Origin: CAVWGP01 sp963754645
GTDB taxonomy: Bacteria > Pseudomonadota > Alphaproteobacteria > Bin65
Length of the DNA stretch: 64,000 bases
Direction: 5' to 3'
Assembly (NCBI GenBank): GCA_963754645.1
Contig: CAVWGP010000001.1
Span: 625,565-689,564, forward strand
The translations under genes and the position numbers were made by a program. The notes beneath the pieces were generated by a model. The model worked only from the letters and a program-made list of their open reading frames with translations, was not told the DNA's origin and ran no database searches. Shown here one piece after another: positions 9,004-18,422 of the stretch (its first letter is position 1; each line of letters starts with the position of its first letter).

Positions 9004-10583
9004 CGCCGCAGATCCTTCAGGATTTCGCGCGCGGCGTTGTAGCCTGGCACGCCCATAACGCCACCGCCAGGATGGGCGGAAGAACCGCATTGATAGAGCC
9101 CCGGCACCGGGCTGCGATAATTCGCGTAGCCTGGTACCGGCCGCATGAAGAAGAGTTGATCCAGAGTTAACTCGCCGTGGAAGATATGGCCGTGCGGCAG
9201 GCCGATCAGGGATTCGAGGTCCGGCGGCGTCAGCACTTGCTTATGGATGATCGAGCTTTTGAAGTTGGGGGCATACTCGCTCATGGTCTCGACGACCGAG
9301 TCGAACAACTTATCGCGTTCGGTCTCCCAGCTGCCCTCGCGCAGATAATAGGGGGCGTGGCCGCCGAACAAATTGACGATGTGCTTGCCCCGGGGAGCGA
9401 GTTCCGGATCGACGATGGTGGGAACGACCGGCGTGATGAAGGGGCGCTTCGACGGTCGGCCATATTTCGCTTCGTCATAGGCTTGCTCAAGATAGTCGAC
9501 GCTCGGTCCGATATGCACGTAGGTCGGGTAGTCGATGCCGATCTTCGCCCTGTCGAACGCGGTGTAGCGCGGCGGCTCCTCCATCGCCAGGTTGATCTTG
9601 AATGCCGAGCTGACGGTTCGGTACGACTTGACTTCCGCGATAAACTCCGGCGGCAGATGCGCGGCATCGACCATGCCGAGGAATGTCGCCTTGGCGTTGG
9701 CGTTCGATGCGACCAGTTTCGCCTCAATGACCTCGCCCGATTTCAGGCGCACACCCGCGGCACGGCCGTCGCGCACCACGATGCGGTCGATCTCCGCGCC
9801 GGTGCGCGTCACGACGCCCTTCTCGCGCGCCGACTTGGCGATGGCCTCGCTGATCGCGCCCATTCCGCCGCGAATGAATCCCCAGCCGCCGGCGCCTTCG
9901 TGCTCGCCCATGACGTGGTGCAGGAGCACATAGGCCGTGCCGGGGGATTTCGGCCCGAGGAATGTGCCGATCGAACTGTAGTAAGCGAGCGCCGCCTTGA
10001 TCTCGGGCGACTCGAACCAGCGGTCCAGATAGTCGCTGGCGCTCTGTGTCATCAGATCGACGAAACGAAACAGCTTGCCGCCAATCTTGCGGAACCGCCA
10101 AAACAATCCGGCCAATTCCTTTAGATCTTTCCACTTGCGCGACGCGGGGTTGGGCGGCGTTTCCCACAGCAACGCTCGAACGACCTTCGCCGCGTCTTGC
10201 AGATGGGCGTCGAACAGCGGAAAAGCCTCCGCATCGCGCTTCGAGTACTTCGCGATTTCGGCGCAAGTCTTCTTGATGTCGTCCCAAAAAACCAGATAAC
10301 GACCGTCGGGAAACGGGATGAACAGATTGTTCGCCGGCAGGACTTCGAAGCCGTGCTTGGCAAGCTCCAGATCGCGAATGATCCGGGGCTGCAACAGGCT
10401 CATCACATAAGAACAGACCGAAACGCGATAGCCCGGCCATACTTCTTCGGTCACCGCGGCGCCGCCGAGGACGTGGCGCCGTTCCAGAACGCAGACCTTC
10501 AAGCCCGCACGCGCGAGATAAGCCGAACAAACCAGTCCGTTGTGACCGCCGCCGACGACGATCGCGTCAAAGGTCTCGCCCAT
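9000..10583 (-). CDS. NAD(P)/FAD-dependent oxidoreductase, CrtI/PYROXD2-like
   Basis: 527-aa flavoprotein and first gene of the long minus-strand operon. The N-terminal dinucleotide fold VVGGGHNGLVCSAYLARAG is at residues 9-27 and continues into ERRHVLGGAAV. The C-terminal FAD motif GLYQCGSSAHPGGGVMGVPG is near 496-515. This is the phytoene-desaturase-like branch that includes the vertebrate PYROXD2 protein, whose bacterial relatives are mostly uncharacterised; a carotenoid role is unlikely since no crt gene is nearby. It is transcribed divergently from the GcvT-like gene at 10841. Confidence 0.9.
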   Translation of the reverse strand: MGETFDAIVVGGGHNGLVCSAYLARAGLKVCVLERRHVLGGAAVTEEVWPGYRVSVCSYVMSLLQPRIIRDLELAKHGFEVLPANNLFIPFPDGRYLVFWDDIKKTCAEIAKYSKRDAEAFPLFDAHLQDAAKVVRALLWETPPNPASRKWKDLKELAGLFWRFRKIGGKLFRFVDLMTQSASDYLDRWFESPEIKAALAYYSSIGTFLGPKSPGTAYVLLHHVMGEHEGAGGWGFIRGGMGAISEAIAKSAREKGVVTRTGAEIDRIVVRDGRAAGVRLKSGEVIEAKLVASNANAKATFLGMVDAAHLPPEFIAEVKSYRTVSSAFKINLAMEEPPRYTAFDRAKIGIDYPTYVHIGPSVDYLEQAYDEAKYGRPSKRPFITPVVPTIVDPELAPRGKHIVNLFGGHAPYYLREGSWETERDKLFDSVVETMSEYAPNFKSSIIHKQVLTPPDLESLIGLPHGHIFHGELTLDQLFFMRPVPGYANYRSPVPGLYQCGSSAHPGGGVMGVPGYNAAREILKDLRR

Positions 10584-10625
10584 GTTTCGTGCCCCCGTGC
10601 CGGTGGCGCCGCCACGCTTCGGCGT

Positions 10626-10653
10626 TTGACTATCGTACGCGCCAATCTAAAGT
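10626..10653 (+). promoter_or_regulatory. possible sigma70-like promoter in the 10584-10840 divergent gap
   Basis: TTGACT (10626-10631), a 16-nt spacer and TAAAGT (10648-10653), read toward the GcvT-like gene. The gap of 257 nt between divergently transcribed genes must hold promoters in both directions. No clear minus-strand pair was recognised. The match to consensus is moderate, so this is a tentative call. Confidence 0.25.
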
Positions 10654-10840
10654 GAAAAAAGCCCAATCGATCATCAGGCATGTGAAAGCCGCTCGTCAGT
10701 CGGTCACCGGCGCTAGCACGCAGACCACAACCGTATCCGCCGGCCCGGGCATGCTATCGTGATGCGGCTCGGCGTTCTTGAAAGCGAAGCGATCGCCCCG
10801 CTTCGATAAGAAAGACCTCTTGCCTAACAAGGAGGGATCA

Positions 10841-11968
10841 ATGGCGCGCAGGCGCACCCCTTACTATCACAAGTTCATGGCGCTCGGCGCCGAGATGGTC
10901 GACCGCATCGGCTTCGACTCCGCATTCAAGTTCACCTCGGTCGAAGCCGAGCACCTTGCCACACGCAGCCAAGCGGGAATGTACGACGTGTACTATCAGG
11001 TGCTGGTCGACATCAAAGGGCGCGACGCTGAAAAACTTTTGCAATTGACCCTAGTCAACGACGTGGCGAAGCTTCAGGCCGGCAAGGTGATCTATTCCTC
11101 GGTCTGCAATGATAAAGGCGGCATGGTGGACGACCTCACCTGCCTGCGGCTCGACCGCGATCATTTTTGGCTTTGCCCAACGCCGTCGCGCGTCGATATC
11201 GTTACCGCCTGGATGGCGGAACAAGCCAAGGGCATGAACGCCTGCGTAACCAACCTGGGCGCCGGCCGCGCGTTCATTTCGATCCAGGGCCCGCGCGCCC
11301 GCGATATTCTCGCGCGCCTGACCGACTCCGATCTGTCCACCGCCAGGCTTCCCTACTATTCCTGGGCGCGCGGCAGGGTTGCCGACGTGCCCGATACCGT
11401 GATCAGCCGGACCGGCTATTCCGGAGAGCTGGGCTACGAACTGTTTTATCCCGGCGAATACGCCGAGCATATGTGGGACGCCGTGCTCGCCGCCGGCACG
11501 GGCGACGGGTTGGCACCGTGCGGGCTCGGCGCCTTGCGCAGCGTGCGTATCGAAAAGAAATATCCGCTCTATGGGCTCGACCTCGATGAATCGACTTCGC
11601 CGTTGGAAGCCGGGCTGGGCTGGACAGTCAAGTTCGAGAAGCCCGACTTCATCGGCCGCAACGCCCTGATGCGGCAACGAGACCGCGGCGTGAGTCGCAC
11701 CTTGATCATGGTGGAAATGTCCGATCTGGATTTCGTACCGGCACCGGGTGACGGGATCCTGATGGACGGCCACGCCATCGGAAAAGTGACGTCCGCCGAT
11801 CGCGGCTATTACCTGCGCAAAAGCTTGGCGCTGGGGTATGTGAACCCTGCGATAGCCGAAGCCGGACAAACCGTCACGATCAGGAAAAGTGCGGATGGCG
11901 CCGTCAAACAGGGAATCGTCAGAACTTCCGCTCCTTACGATCCGGAGCGCAAACGTGCCCGTGCCTAG
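10841..11968 (+). CDS. GcvT-family aminomethyltransferase-like protein
   Basis: 375-aa tetrahydrofolate-binding GcvT-fold protein. The ATG at 10841 has GGAGG 6-10 nt upstream; a longer open frame from 10778 lacks family similarity. Typical segments are LLQLTLVNDVAKLQAGKVIYS near residues 65-85, FISIQGPRARDIL near 144-156, ISRTGYSGELGYELF near 188-202 and a C-terminal beta-barrel. GcvT relatives move one-carbon units from N-methyl or O-methyl groups to tetrahydrofolate. It is alone on this strand but faces the amine-oxidation operon, suggesting demethylation linked to that pathway. A true glycine-cleavage role is less likely, as no gcvH or gcvP is near. Confidence 0.88.
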   Translation: MARRRTPYYHKFMALGAEMVDRIGFDSAFKFTSVEAEHLATRSQAGMYDVYYQVLVDIKGRDAEKLLQLTLVNDVAKLQAGKVIYSSVCNDKGGMVDDLTCLRLDRDHFWLCPTPSRVDIVTAWMAEQAKGMNACVTNLGAGRAFISIQGPRARDILARLTDSDLSTARLPYYSWARGRVADVPDTVISRTGYSGELGYELFYPGEYAEHMWDAVLAAGTGDGLAPCGLGALRSVRIEKKYPLYGLDLDESTSPLEAGLGWTVKFEKPDFIGRNALMRQRDRGVSRTLIMVEMSDLDFVPAPGDGILMDGHAIGKVTSADRGYYLRKSLALGYVNPAIAEAGQTVTIRKSADGAVKQGIVRTSAPYDPERKRARA

Positions 11969-12135
11969 TGAGTTTACGTCACGAACACCGTCACGCCGCG
12001 AAGCCGCGCGCGATCTTGCAGCTCCAGTCGAAATGATCGTTTTCGCCTGACGCGAAGCTCAGCGGCGCCTGGGCGGCGGCGACCGACTGCCCGCATCCCT
12101 TGCTCGGCCGACGCGCATAGCGACACAGTGCGGCA

Positions 12136-12822
12136 CTATACTCCTTTGTCCACTTTGCGGTTCGTTTCAACGACGTTTCGCAGCAAGCGGACGGCCGAAT
12201 CCGGGCTGGTAAGGACAGGACATCGGATCGCGCGGCGGACCGCATCGGCGGCGCGTGCCATCGAAAACTGGGCAAGCACGACGATATCGCAATCCCCGAC
12301 TTCGCTCGCGCGTGCCGCGATACGTGAATTGTGTTCCGCCGCGTCGCCGGCTTGCAGCGCGCGCATCGCCTCCGGCACGACGATCGTCGTCAATCGCGCA
12401 TCCGAATTCACGCGACGCGCCTCGTCCTCGAATTCCTCTTTCAAGGTCGGAATAGCCATTGCGAAGGTCGCGATCAGCCCGATGTGTTTGCCCGCGGCTA
12501 ACGCGGCGCGGAACATCGCCTCATTCGGCTTGAGAACCGGCACCGGCGCCATGGCCGCCGCGCGCTCGATCGCCGGGCCGAATGCGGAGCAGGTGAATAG
12601 AATGCCCGCACAATGCGTGGTTCTTGCATAGGCGGCGAGCGCCACGATGCGGTCGGCCACGGCGGGTGTCAGGCCCGAGTCCCGTGCCCGGTCGCGGCTC
12701 AGGGAATCGTCGAGCAAGTTCACCGGGTCGGCTTCCGGCCAATGCACCGCCAGCGCGGCCTGGACCGGCTCGATGGCAAGCGGCGTAGCATGAATCAGCG
12801 CGACGCGGACGCCTGAACCCAT
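12136..12822 (-). CDS. aspartate/glutamate (hydantoin) racemase-family protein
   Basis: 228-aa Asp/Glu/hydantoin-racemase-fold protein. GAGGAG precedes the ATG at 12822, and homologous sequence begins at MGSGVRVALIHATP; the upstream extension is noise. The first active-site region ILFTCSAFGPAIER (near 74-87) has the expected Cys. The second region, VVLAQFSMARAAD (near 185-197), has no Cys where two-base racemases place their second one. It may therefore be a decarboxylase/isomerase-type member rather than a racemase. It is divergent from hyuBA, consistent with hydantoin-like substrate handling. Confidence 0.85.
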   Translation of the reverse strand: MGSGVRVALIHATPLAIEPVQAALAVHWPEADPVNLLDDSLSRDRARDSGLTPAVADRIVALAAYARTTHCAGILFTCSAFGPAIERAAAMAPVPVLKPNEAMFRAALAAGKHIGLIATFAMAIPTLKEEFEDEARRVNSDARLTTIVVPEAMRALQAGDAAEHNSRIAARASEVGDCDIVVLAQFSMARAADAVRRAIRCPVLTSPDSAVRLLRNVVETNRKVDKGV

Positions 12823-12951
12823 ATCGGCTCCTCGTTGACTCGCGCGCCATCGGCCTTCCGCCTGAGCGCCGCGATCGGACAAATACAGCCTATCGCGGCA
12901 AAAGCGCCGAACCAAGCCACCATCCGCGTGCGATCGGCGCGCCAGCGCGCC

Positions 12952-12980
12952 TTGACTTGAATTTGGGCCGTCAATATCGT
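12952..12980 (+). promoter_or_regulatory. candidate promoter of the hyuBA-transporter operon
   Basis: TTGACT (12952-12957), 17-nt spacer and TATCGT (12975-12980), about 90 nt before the hyuB start. It lies in the 250-nt divergent gap with the racemase gene. Spacing is optimal, with 5/6 and 4/6 consensus matches. Confidence 0.35.
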
Positions 12981-13072
12981 CGCGACGAAATTTTTTGCGA
13001 TGCGCCAACGGCAATTGTTGCAACCCAGTCCGATATTCGCCGCGGCGGATCTGCCGATGCGGGATTGACGCT

Positions 13073-14746
13073 ATGAGGTCCTCCGCCAAGCGCGCGAAGT
13101 TCGATCCGATCGATCTCGAAATTCTTTGGAATCAAATTATCACGTCGATCGACGAGACAGCCTACGCCGTGCGCCGAACTTCGATGTCGAAAGTCGTGGT
13201 CGAGGGCGCCGATTTCGGCGTCATGCTGCACGACACGAAGGGGCGCCTGGTCGCGTCGGATATTGCCGTTGCAGCGAAAGTCAGCACGGTTTCGATCCTA
13301 GCGGAGCGGCTGCTCGAATATTTTCCGCCGCACACGCTGAAGCCCGGCGACGTATTGGTCTCGAATAATCCTTGGTGGCTGATGGGCCACCTCAACGACA
13401 TCGCATTTCTGGCGCCGCTGTTTTTCAAGGGTAAACTCATCGGATTCGCCGAATGCATGGCCCATATGGCGGATATCGGCGGCTCGCTTTCGGCGCGGCC
13501 GCGCGAACTCTTCGAAGAAGGACTCATCGTCCCGCCGCTGAAGGCGGTCGAGGCCGGGCGCGACAATGCGACTTTCTTCGACATGGTTCGGGCCAATGTC
13601 CGCGTGCCGCAGCAGGTTGTCAGCGACATGCGCGCGCTCATCACGGGCTGTCATGTGCTCGAGGAAAAGCTCGGCGAGTTTCTCAAGGCTCACGGCCTGA
13701 AATCAATCGACCCGCTGGCGGCGGAGATCATCGATCGTTCGGAAAAGGCGATGCGGCAGGGCATCCGCGACAGCATTCCGGACGGCGAGTATCGCGGCGA
13801 GACGAGCGTCGACGGTTTCCAGGAACCGCTCGTCATTCGCGTCCGCGCCACGGTCAAGAAAGGCGAGGTCGATCTCGATTTTGCCGGTACGTCCGCCCAA
13901 AACGAATTCGGCATCAATTGCACCGGCATCTACCGCCACGTGTGGAGCACCTTCACGATCAAATGCCTGGCGGCGCCCGAGTTGCCGGGAAACGAGGGCA
14001 CGTTCCGGCCGATCCGGTCGCACGCGCCGGAAGGAACTTTGGTCAGCCCGAAATTCCCCGCGCCGGTGAAGATGAAACCGGCCACGGGCCACTACATCCC
14101 GATCGCCATTATCGACGCCTTCCGCGATGTTCTACCGGCCAAAATGCTTGCCGAATCGGGGAAGAAGTCTTTGCTCTATCTTTCCGGGCGCCGGCACGAC
14201 GGCGCGCCCTTTTCCGATCTTACCTTCGTCATGGGCGGTATCGGCGCGCGCGCCACGAAGGACGGGCTGCATTGCACGAGTTTCCCCGGCAATGCCGGTG
14301 CAATTCCGATCGAAGTGCTCGAAACGGTCACGCCAATCTTGGTGCATCACAAGCATCTACGGCCCGATTCCGGCGGACCAGGCCGCTTTCGCGGCGGATG
14401 CGGGACGGACTTCGCTTTCGAATCGCGCTCGACCGAGCCGCTCGTCATTCAAGCCGAGCACGGCAAGCTCGACACGCCGCCCAAAGGCTCGCGCGGCGGC
14501 GGGAGCGGCGTGGGTGGCAGCCATCTGTTGAATGGCCAGTCGATTCCGGACAAACAGCCGGTCGTGCTTCGTCAGGGCGACGTGGTGCGTATTTTGACCC
14601 CCGGGTCCGGCGGTATGTATCCGGCGTCGGAGCGCGCCGCGGCCGCATTGGCGAAGGACATCGCCGATGGCGTCGTGACGCCGGAAGCCGCCAACCGCGA
14701 CTACGGCGCCAGTCCAAGCCAAAGGGCCGGCAATGCCGAGACATAG
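13073..14746 (+). CDS. hyuB: hydantoinase B / oxoprolinase family protein
   Basis: Beta-type subunit of ATP-dependent hydantoinase/oxoprolinase enzymes, 557 aa, a normal family length. Landmarks: DPIDLEILWNQIITSIDET near residues 11-29, EGADFGVMLHDTKGRLVASD near 43-62, and NNPWWLMGHLNDIAFLAP near 100-117. A glycine-rich C-terminal segment near 470-485 is typical. The start was placed at the ATG just before the conserved DPIDLEILW block; the upstream in-frame extension is dissimilar. With HyuA it would open a cyclic imide or amide using ATP. First gene of a seven-gene operon with its own transporter. Confidence 0.93.
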   Translation: MRSSAKRAKFDPIDLEILWNQIITSIDETAYAVRRTSMSKVVVEGADFGVMLHDTKGRLVASDIAVAAKVSTVSILAERLLEYFPPHTLKPGDVLVSNNPWWLMGHLNDIAFLAPLFFKGKLIGFAECMAHMADIGGSLSARPRELFEEGLIVPPLKAVEAGRDNATFFDMVRANVRVPQQVVSDMRALITGCHVLEEKLGEFLKAHGLKSIDPLAAEIIDRSEKAMRQGIRDSIPDGEYRGETSVDGFQEPLVIRVRATVKKGEVDLDFAGTSAQNEFGINCTGIYRHVWSTFTIKCLAAPELPGNEGTFRPIRSHAPEGTLVSPKFPAPVKMKPATGHYIPIAIIDAFRDVLPAKMLAESGKKSLLYLSGRRHDGAPFSDLTFVMGGIGARATKDGLHCTSFPGNAGAIPIEVLETVTPILVHHKHLRPDSGGPGRFRGGCGTDFAFESRSTEPLVIQAEHGKLDTPPKGSRGGGSGVGGSHLLNGQSIPDKQPVVLRQGDVVRILTPGSGGMYPASERAAAALAKDIADGVVTPEAANRDYGASPSQRAGNAET

Positions 14747-16856
14747 GAGCCGGGATTTCGCCCTTGGCGTGGACATCGGCGGAACGTTTACGGATTTGGC
14801 ACTGCTGGAGCGTTCGACCGGGCGTCTGTTCACCGGTAAGGCGTTGACCGACTATGGCGACTTTTCACGCGGCGTGATCGGTTGCGTCGAGCGGATCCTG
14901 AGCGAGAACGGCGTCGCGGCGCGCGCCGTGAACATCGTCGTGCATGGCACGACCCTGGCGACAAATGCCTTGATCCAGCGGCGCGGCGCGCGCACCGCCT
15001 TGGTCGTGACCCGCGGCTTTCGCGACGTGCTCGAAACCGCGCGCGGCACGCGCCACGACATTTACGATCTCGACATCGAAATGCCCAAGCCGCTGGCGCC
15101 CCGGTCGCTCGTGTTCGAGGCCGACGAACGCATCGATTTCGAGGGAGCCGTGGTGCGGCCCCTCGCGGAAGCGCCGCTTCGCGATCTCGCGCGAACGCTG
15201 GTTGCGGGCGGCATCGAAAGCGTCGCGGTCTGCCTGTTCCATTCCTATGCCAATCCCGCGCACGAGCGCGCGATCGGAGCGATCCTGGCCGAGGCGGCGC
15301 CGGCGCTGTCCGTCTCGCTTTCGTCGGACGTCGTCCCCGCCATTGGCGAATACGACCGCGCGACGACGACGGTGGCCAACGTCTATCTGCAACCGGTGGT
15401 TCGCGGCTACCTCGAACGGCTGGCGCAGTCGTTGGCGAAATTGGGAATTGCCCGACCGCCGATGATCATCGCCTCCGATGGCGGAACGATGAGCAGCGAA
15501 GCGGCCATGCGTTTTCCCGTGCGCCTGATCGAATCCGGGCCGGCCGGCGGCGCGATCGCGGCAGCCTATTTCGGCGAAAAGTCCGGCCTCGACCGCATCA
15601 TCGGCTTCGACATGGGCGGAACCACCGCCAAGATTTGCGTCATCGACGATTTCAAGCCTGAACATTCGACGGAATTCGAGGTGGCGCGAATCGAGCGTTT
15701 CGTCAAGGGCAGCGGCCTCCCGCTCAAAGTGCCGGCGATCGAATTGATCGAGATCGGCGCAGGCGGCGGAAGCATTGCCCATATCGATCGCATCGGCCTG
15801 CTCAAGGTGGGGCCGGAAAGCGCCGGCGCCGCGCCCGGCCCGGCCTGCTATGGCCTGGGCGGCGAAAGGCCGACCGTGACCGACGCCGATCTATGTCTCG
15901 GCTATCTCGATCCGGGCTATTTCCTTGGCGGCGCGATGCGGCTCGACAAGGCGCGCGCCGAGCGCGCGATTGCGCGTGAGATCGCCGAGCCGCTGCACCT
16001 CGATCCGATTCGCGCGGCCTGGGGTATGCACGATGTGGTCAACAACAACATGGCACGCGCCGCGAAAATTCATTGCATGGAGCGCGGCAAGGACCCGCGG
16101 CTCTACACACTGGTCGCCTTCGGCGGCGCGGGGCCCACCCACGCCTATCGGATCGCTCAGGTCCTCGGCATCCAAACCATCCTCTATCCGGCACATGCCG
16201 GGATCATGTCGTCGGTCGGATTCCTCATCGCGCGGCCTTCGTTCGAATTCGTCCGTTCGCACGAGACGCCGCTGGCCAAGAGCCGCGTCGGCCGGATGAA
16301 CGAGATGTTCGCCGAGATGGAGCGCGAGGGGCGCGCCTTGTTGCGCTCGGCCGGCGTTGCGGCAAACGCGATCGAAACCAGCCGCGAGATTGGCCTGCGC
16401 TACAGCGGGCAGGCCTTCATTCTCTATGTCCCGGCGCCGCCGGCAAAATCGGCCGCCGCTTTTCTCGTTGGCGTGGAACAGGCGTTTCTCAAGGAATACC
16501 GATCGCGTTATCACCGCATCAACAAGGGAGTGGCACTCGAAGTCGCGAGTCTCCGTTCGGTGGTATCCGGACCGCGACCCGAGGTCGTCCTGAAGAATCC
16601 CGCCGCCGCGCCCGGCAAGCGCGCCGATGCGCTCAAACGTGCGCGGCCGGTCTATATGCCCGAGAGCGCGGCATTCGTTCGCTGCCCGGTCTACGATCGA
16701 TACGCGCTGTCCGGCAAACTCATCGGACCGGCAATCGTCGAGGAGCGCGAATCCTCGGTCGTGATCGGTGCCGGTGCGGCGGCGCAAATCGACGAGAATC
16801 GCAACCTCCTTGTGACCCTGCCGCGCGCCACGGCGCGCCGCCGGACGCGGCCATGA
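14733..16856 (+). CDS. hyuA: hydantoinase A / oxoprolinase family protein
   Basis: ATP-binding subunit partner of HyuB, 707 aa. The N-terminal phosphate-binding motif GVDIGGTFTDLALLE is near residues 12-26, an ASKHA-type block GFDMGGTTAKICVID near 290-304, and the C-terminal glycine block VAFGGAGPTHAYRIAQ near 462-477. The family includes N-methylhydantoinase, 5-oxoprolinase and acetone carboxylase, so the substrate is open. It overlaps hyuB by 14 nt and the next permease by 4 nt, giving coupled translation. Confidence 0.93.
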   Translation: MPRHRSRDFALGVDIGGTFTDLALLERSTGRLFTGKALTDYGDFSRGVIGCVERILSENGVAARAVNIVVHGTTLATNALIQRRGARTALVVTRGFRDVLETARGTRHDIYDLDIEMPKPLAPRSLVFEADERIDFEGAVVRPLAEAPLRDLARTLVAGGIESVAVCLFHSYANPAHERAIGAILAEAAPALSVSLSSDVVPAIGEYDRATTTVANVYLQPVVRGYLERLAQSLAKLGIARPPMIIASDGGTMSSEAAMRFPVRLIESGPAGGAIAAAYFGEKSGLDRIIGFDMGGTTAKICVIDDFKPEHSTEFEVARIERFVKGSGLPLKVPAIELIEIGAGGGSIAHIDRIGLLKVGPESAGAAPGPACYGLGGERPTVTDADLCLGYLDPGYFLGGAMRLDKARAERAIAREIAEPLHLDPIRAAWGMHDVVNNNMARAAKIHCMERGKDPRLYTLVAFGGAGPTHAYRIAQVLGIQTILYPAHAGIMSSVGFLIARPSFEFVRSHETPLAKSRVGRMNEMFAEMEREGRALLRSAGVAANAIETSREIGLRYSGQAFILYVPAPPAKSAAAFLVGVEQAFLKEYRSRYHRINKGVALEVASLRSVVSGPRPEVVLKNPAAAPGKRADALKRARPVYMPESAAFVRCPVYDRYALSGKLIGPAIVEERESSVVIGAGAAAQIDENRNLLVTLPRATARRRTRP

Positions 16857-17611
16857 TGATTGCCGCCCGGCAACAACGCGCCATTCTGTATGCGACTTCG
16901 ATCGTCGGCGGCCTGGCGATCTGGGAAGCCGCGGCGCACAATGTTTCGCGCATCGTCGTCGCACCGCCATCGGCCGTCGCCGTTCGCCTGTACGACGGAA
17001 TTTTTTCCGGCTCGCTTGGCACGGCATTCGTTGCCTCGCTGGCCCACATGTTGCTCGGCCTTGCCATCGCTTTCGCGGTCGCGCTGCCGCTGGGCCTTCT
17101 CCTGGGGCGCAGCCGCGCCGCGGCCGAATTCATGGAGCCGGTGACCGGCGCGCTCTACGCGATACCGCCGGTCGCTTTCGTTCCCATCGTCGCGATTTGG
17201 TCCGGCTTCGCTTTCGAGGCGCGCGTCGTGCTCGTCGCCTTGATGTCGGTGTTCGAGATGCTGTTCGCCTTCTCGGCCGGCGCGCGCAACATACCGCCGT
17301 CGTTGATCGATGTCGGCCGCTCCTTCGGCGCCGGGCGCTGGTCGCTCGCGCGCAAGGTCATGCTGCCGGCGATGCTGCCGTTTGTACTCACCGGGCTCAG
17401 ACTCGGCGTCGTGCGGGCTATTCACGGCATGATCGTGGCCGAGCTGTTTTTCGCCGCGGTCAATCTCGGGGCGGTGATGAAGCGCGACGCCGCTCGCTTC
17501 GACTCGGCCGGCGTGCTGGCGGTTATCGTCGTCCTGGCGGTTTTCGGCCTGGCGATACAGGAAGGATTGAAGGCGCTGGAATGGAAGCTGTTTCCGCAAA
17601 AGCGCGCATGA
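16853..17611 (+). CDS. ABC transporter permease, SsuC/TauC type (first copy)
   Basis: 252-aa inner-membrane permease. The ATG at 16853 overlaps the hyuA stop (ATGA); a second in-frame ATG follows at once. The entry segment GLAIWEAAAHNVSRIVVAPPSAV is typical of the Tau/Ssu/NitT group. The EAA loop reads GRSFGAGRWSLARKVMLPA near residues 158-176. Together with the next gene it would form a heterodimeric permease for a nitrogen- or sulfur-containing small molecule, plausibly the hydantoinase substrate. Confidence 0.93.
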   Translation: MMIAARQQRAILYATSIVGGLAIWEAAAHNVSRIVVAPPSAVAVRLYDGIFSGSLGTAFVASLAHMLLGLAIAFAVALPLGLLLGRSRAAAEFMEPVTGALYAIPPVAFVPIVAIWSGFAFEARVVLVALMSVFEMLFAFSAGARNIPPSLIDVGRSFGAGRWSLARKVMLPAMLPFVLTGLRLGVVRAIHGMIVAELFFAAVNLGAVMKRDAARFDSAGVLAVIVVLAVFGLAIQEGLKALEWKLFPQKRA

Positions 17612-18384
17612 CGCGCGGCCTGCCGCCGGGCCAGCGGCGCTGGGCGCGGCATATCGCCGGCGCCGGCATGTTATTTCTATTTTGGGAGATTGCCGGATCG
17701 AGCCTGGGCGCGGGGCTGATCGCGCCGCCATCGCAGGTTCTGCCGGAATTCTTCACCATGTGGGGCGACGAGCGGCTTCTGCCGATTGTGGCGGGATCGC
17801 TGCGGCAGATGCTGGTTGGGTACGCCCTTGCCTGCGCCGTCGGCATGCCGCTCGGCATCGCGATGGGCCGCATCCCGTTTCTCGGCACCATGGTGTACCC
17901 CTGGCTCAGCATGTTGATCGTCACCTCGGTTGCGTCGCTCATCCCGCTTTTCATTCTCGCGGTCGGCACCGGGTTCGAGTTCCGGGTTCTCGTCGTGTTC
18001 GCGTCGGCCGTGTTCTATGTGATCTTCGTTTCGTATGAGGGCGCGCGCGACGTCGAGCGGCGCTTTATCGATGTCGGCAGGTCGTTTTCCGCGAACGGCC
18101 CGCAACGCTTCGTCAAGATCGTGCTGCCGGCGCTGTTCCCCTATCTTCTCACGGGCGCGCGCATAGGACTCGGCCAGTCGCTTCGGGGTATGGTCGTTGC
18201 CGAGCTTTTCGTCATCGTCGGGATCGGCGGTTTGATCCATAGTGCCGGCCAGGAGATTTCGACGGCGCGATATTTGGCGCTGCTGGTCCTGATCATGACG
18301 ATCGCGCTGGTTGCGAATGAATTATTGGGCTGGACTGCCCGCAGGTTGGCGCCGTGGTACGAGCCGAGCAAACGCGCCGAGTAG
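17608..18384 (+). CDS. ABC transporter permease, SsuC/TauC type (second copy)
   Basis: 258-aa second permease, starting at an ATGA overlap with the first. The TM1 region GMLFLFWEIAGSSLGAGLIAP and the EAA loop GRSFSANGPQRFVKIVLPAL (near residues 154-173) show the same family as its neighbour. Many Tau/Ssu systems use a homodimer of one permease; two distinct tandem permeases point to a heterodimer, as in some thiamine-precursor (ThiXYZ-type) or pyrimidine importers. Confidence 0.93.
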   Translation: MTRGLPPGQRRWARHIAGAGMLFLFWEIAGSSLGAGLIAPPSQVLPEFFTMWGDERLLPIVAGSLRQMLVGYALACAVGMPLGIAMGRIPFLGTMVYPWLSMLIVTSVASLIPLFILAVGTGFEFRVLVVFASAVFYVIFVSYEGARDVERRFIDVGRSFSANGPQRFVKIVLPALFPYLLTGARIGLGQSLRGMVVAELFVIVGIGGLIHSAGQEISTARYLALLVLIMTIALVANELLGWTARRLAPWYEPSKRAE

Positions 18385-18422
18385 GCGTAAGCCGAAAAAC
18401 CCGATCGCAGGGAGATGCTGAT

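Noticed and set aside
11991..12275. A 94-codon minus-strand frame after the GcvT-like gene
   Set aside because: It begins inside the racemase gene in another frame and matches no family I know. The 167-nt gap 11969-12135 holds nothing else I can support.
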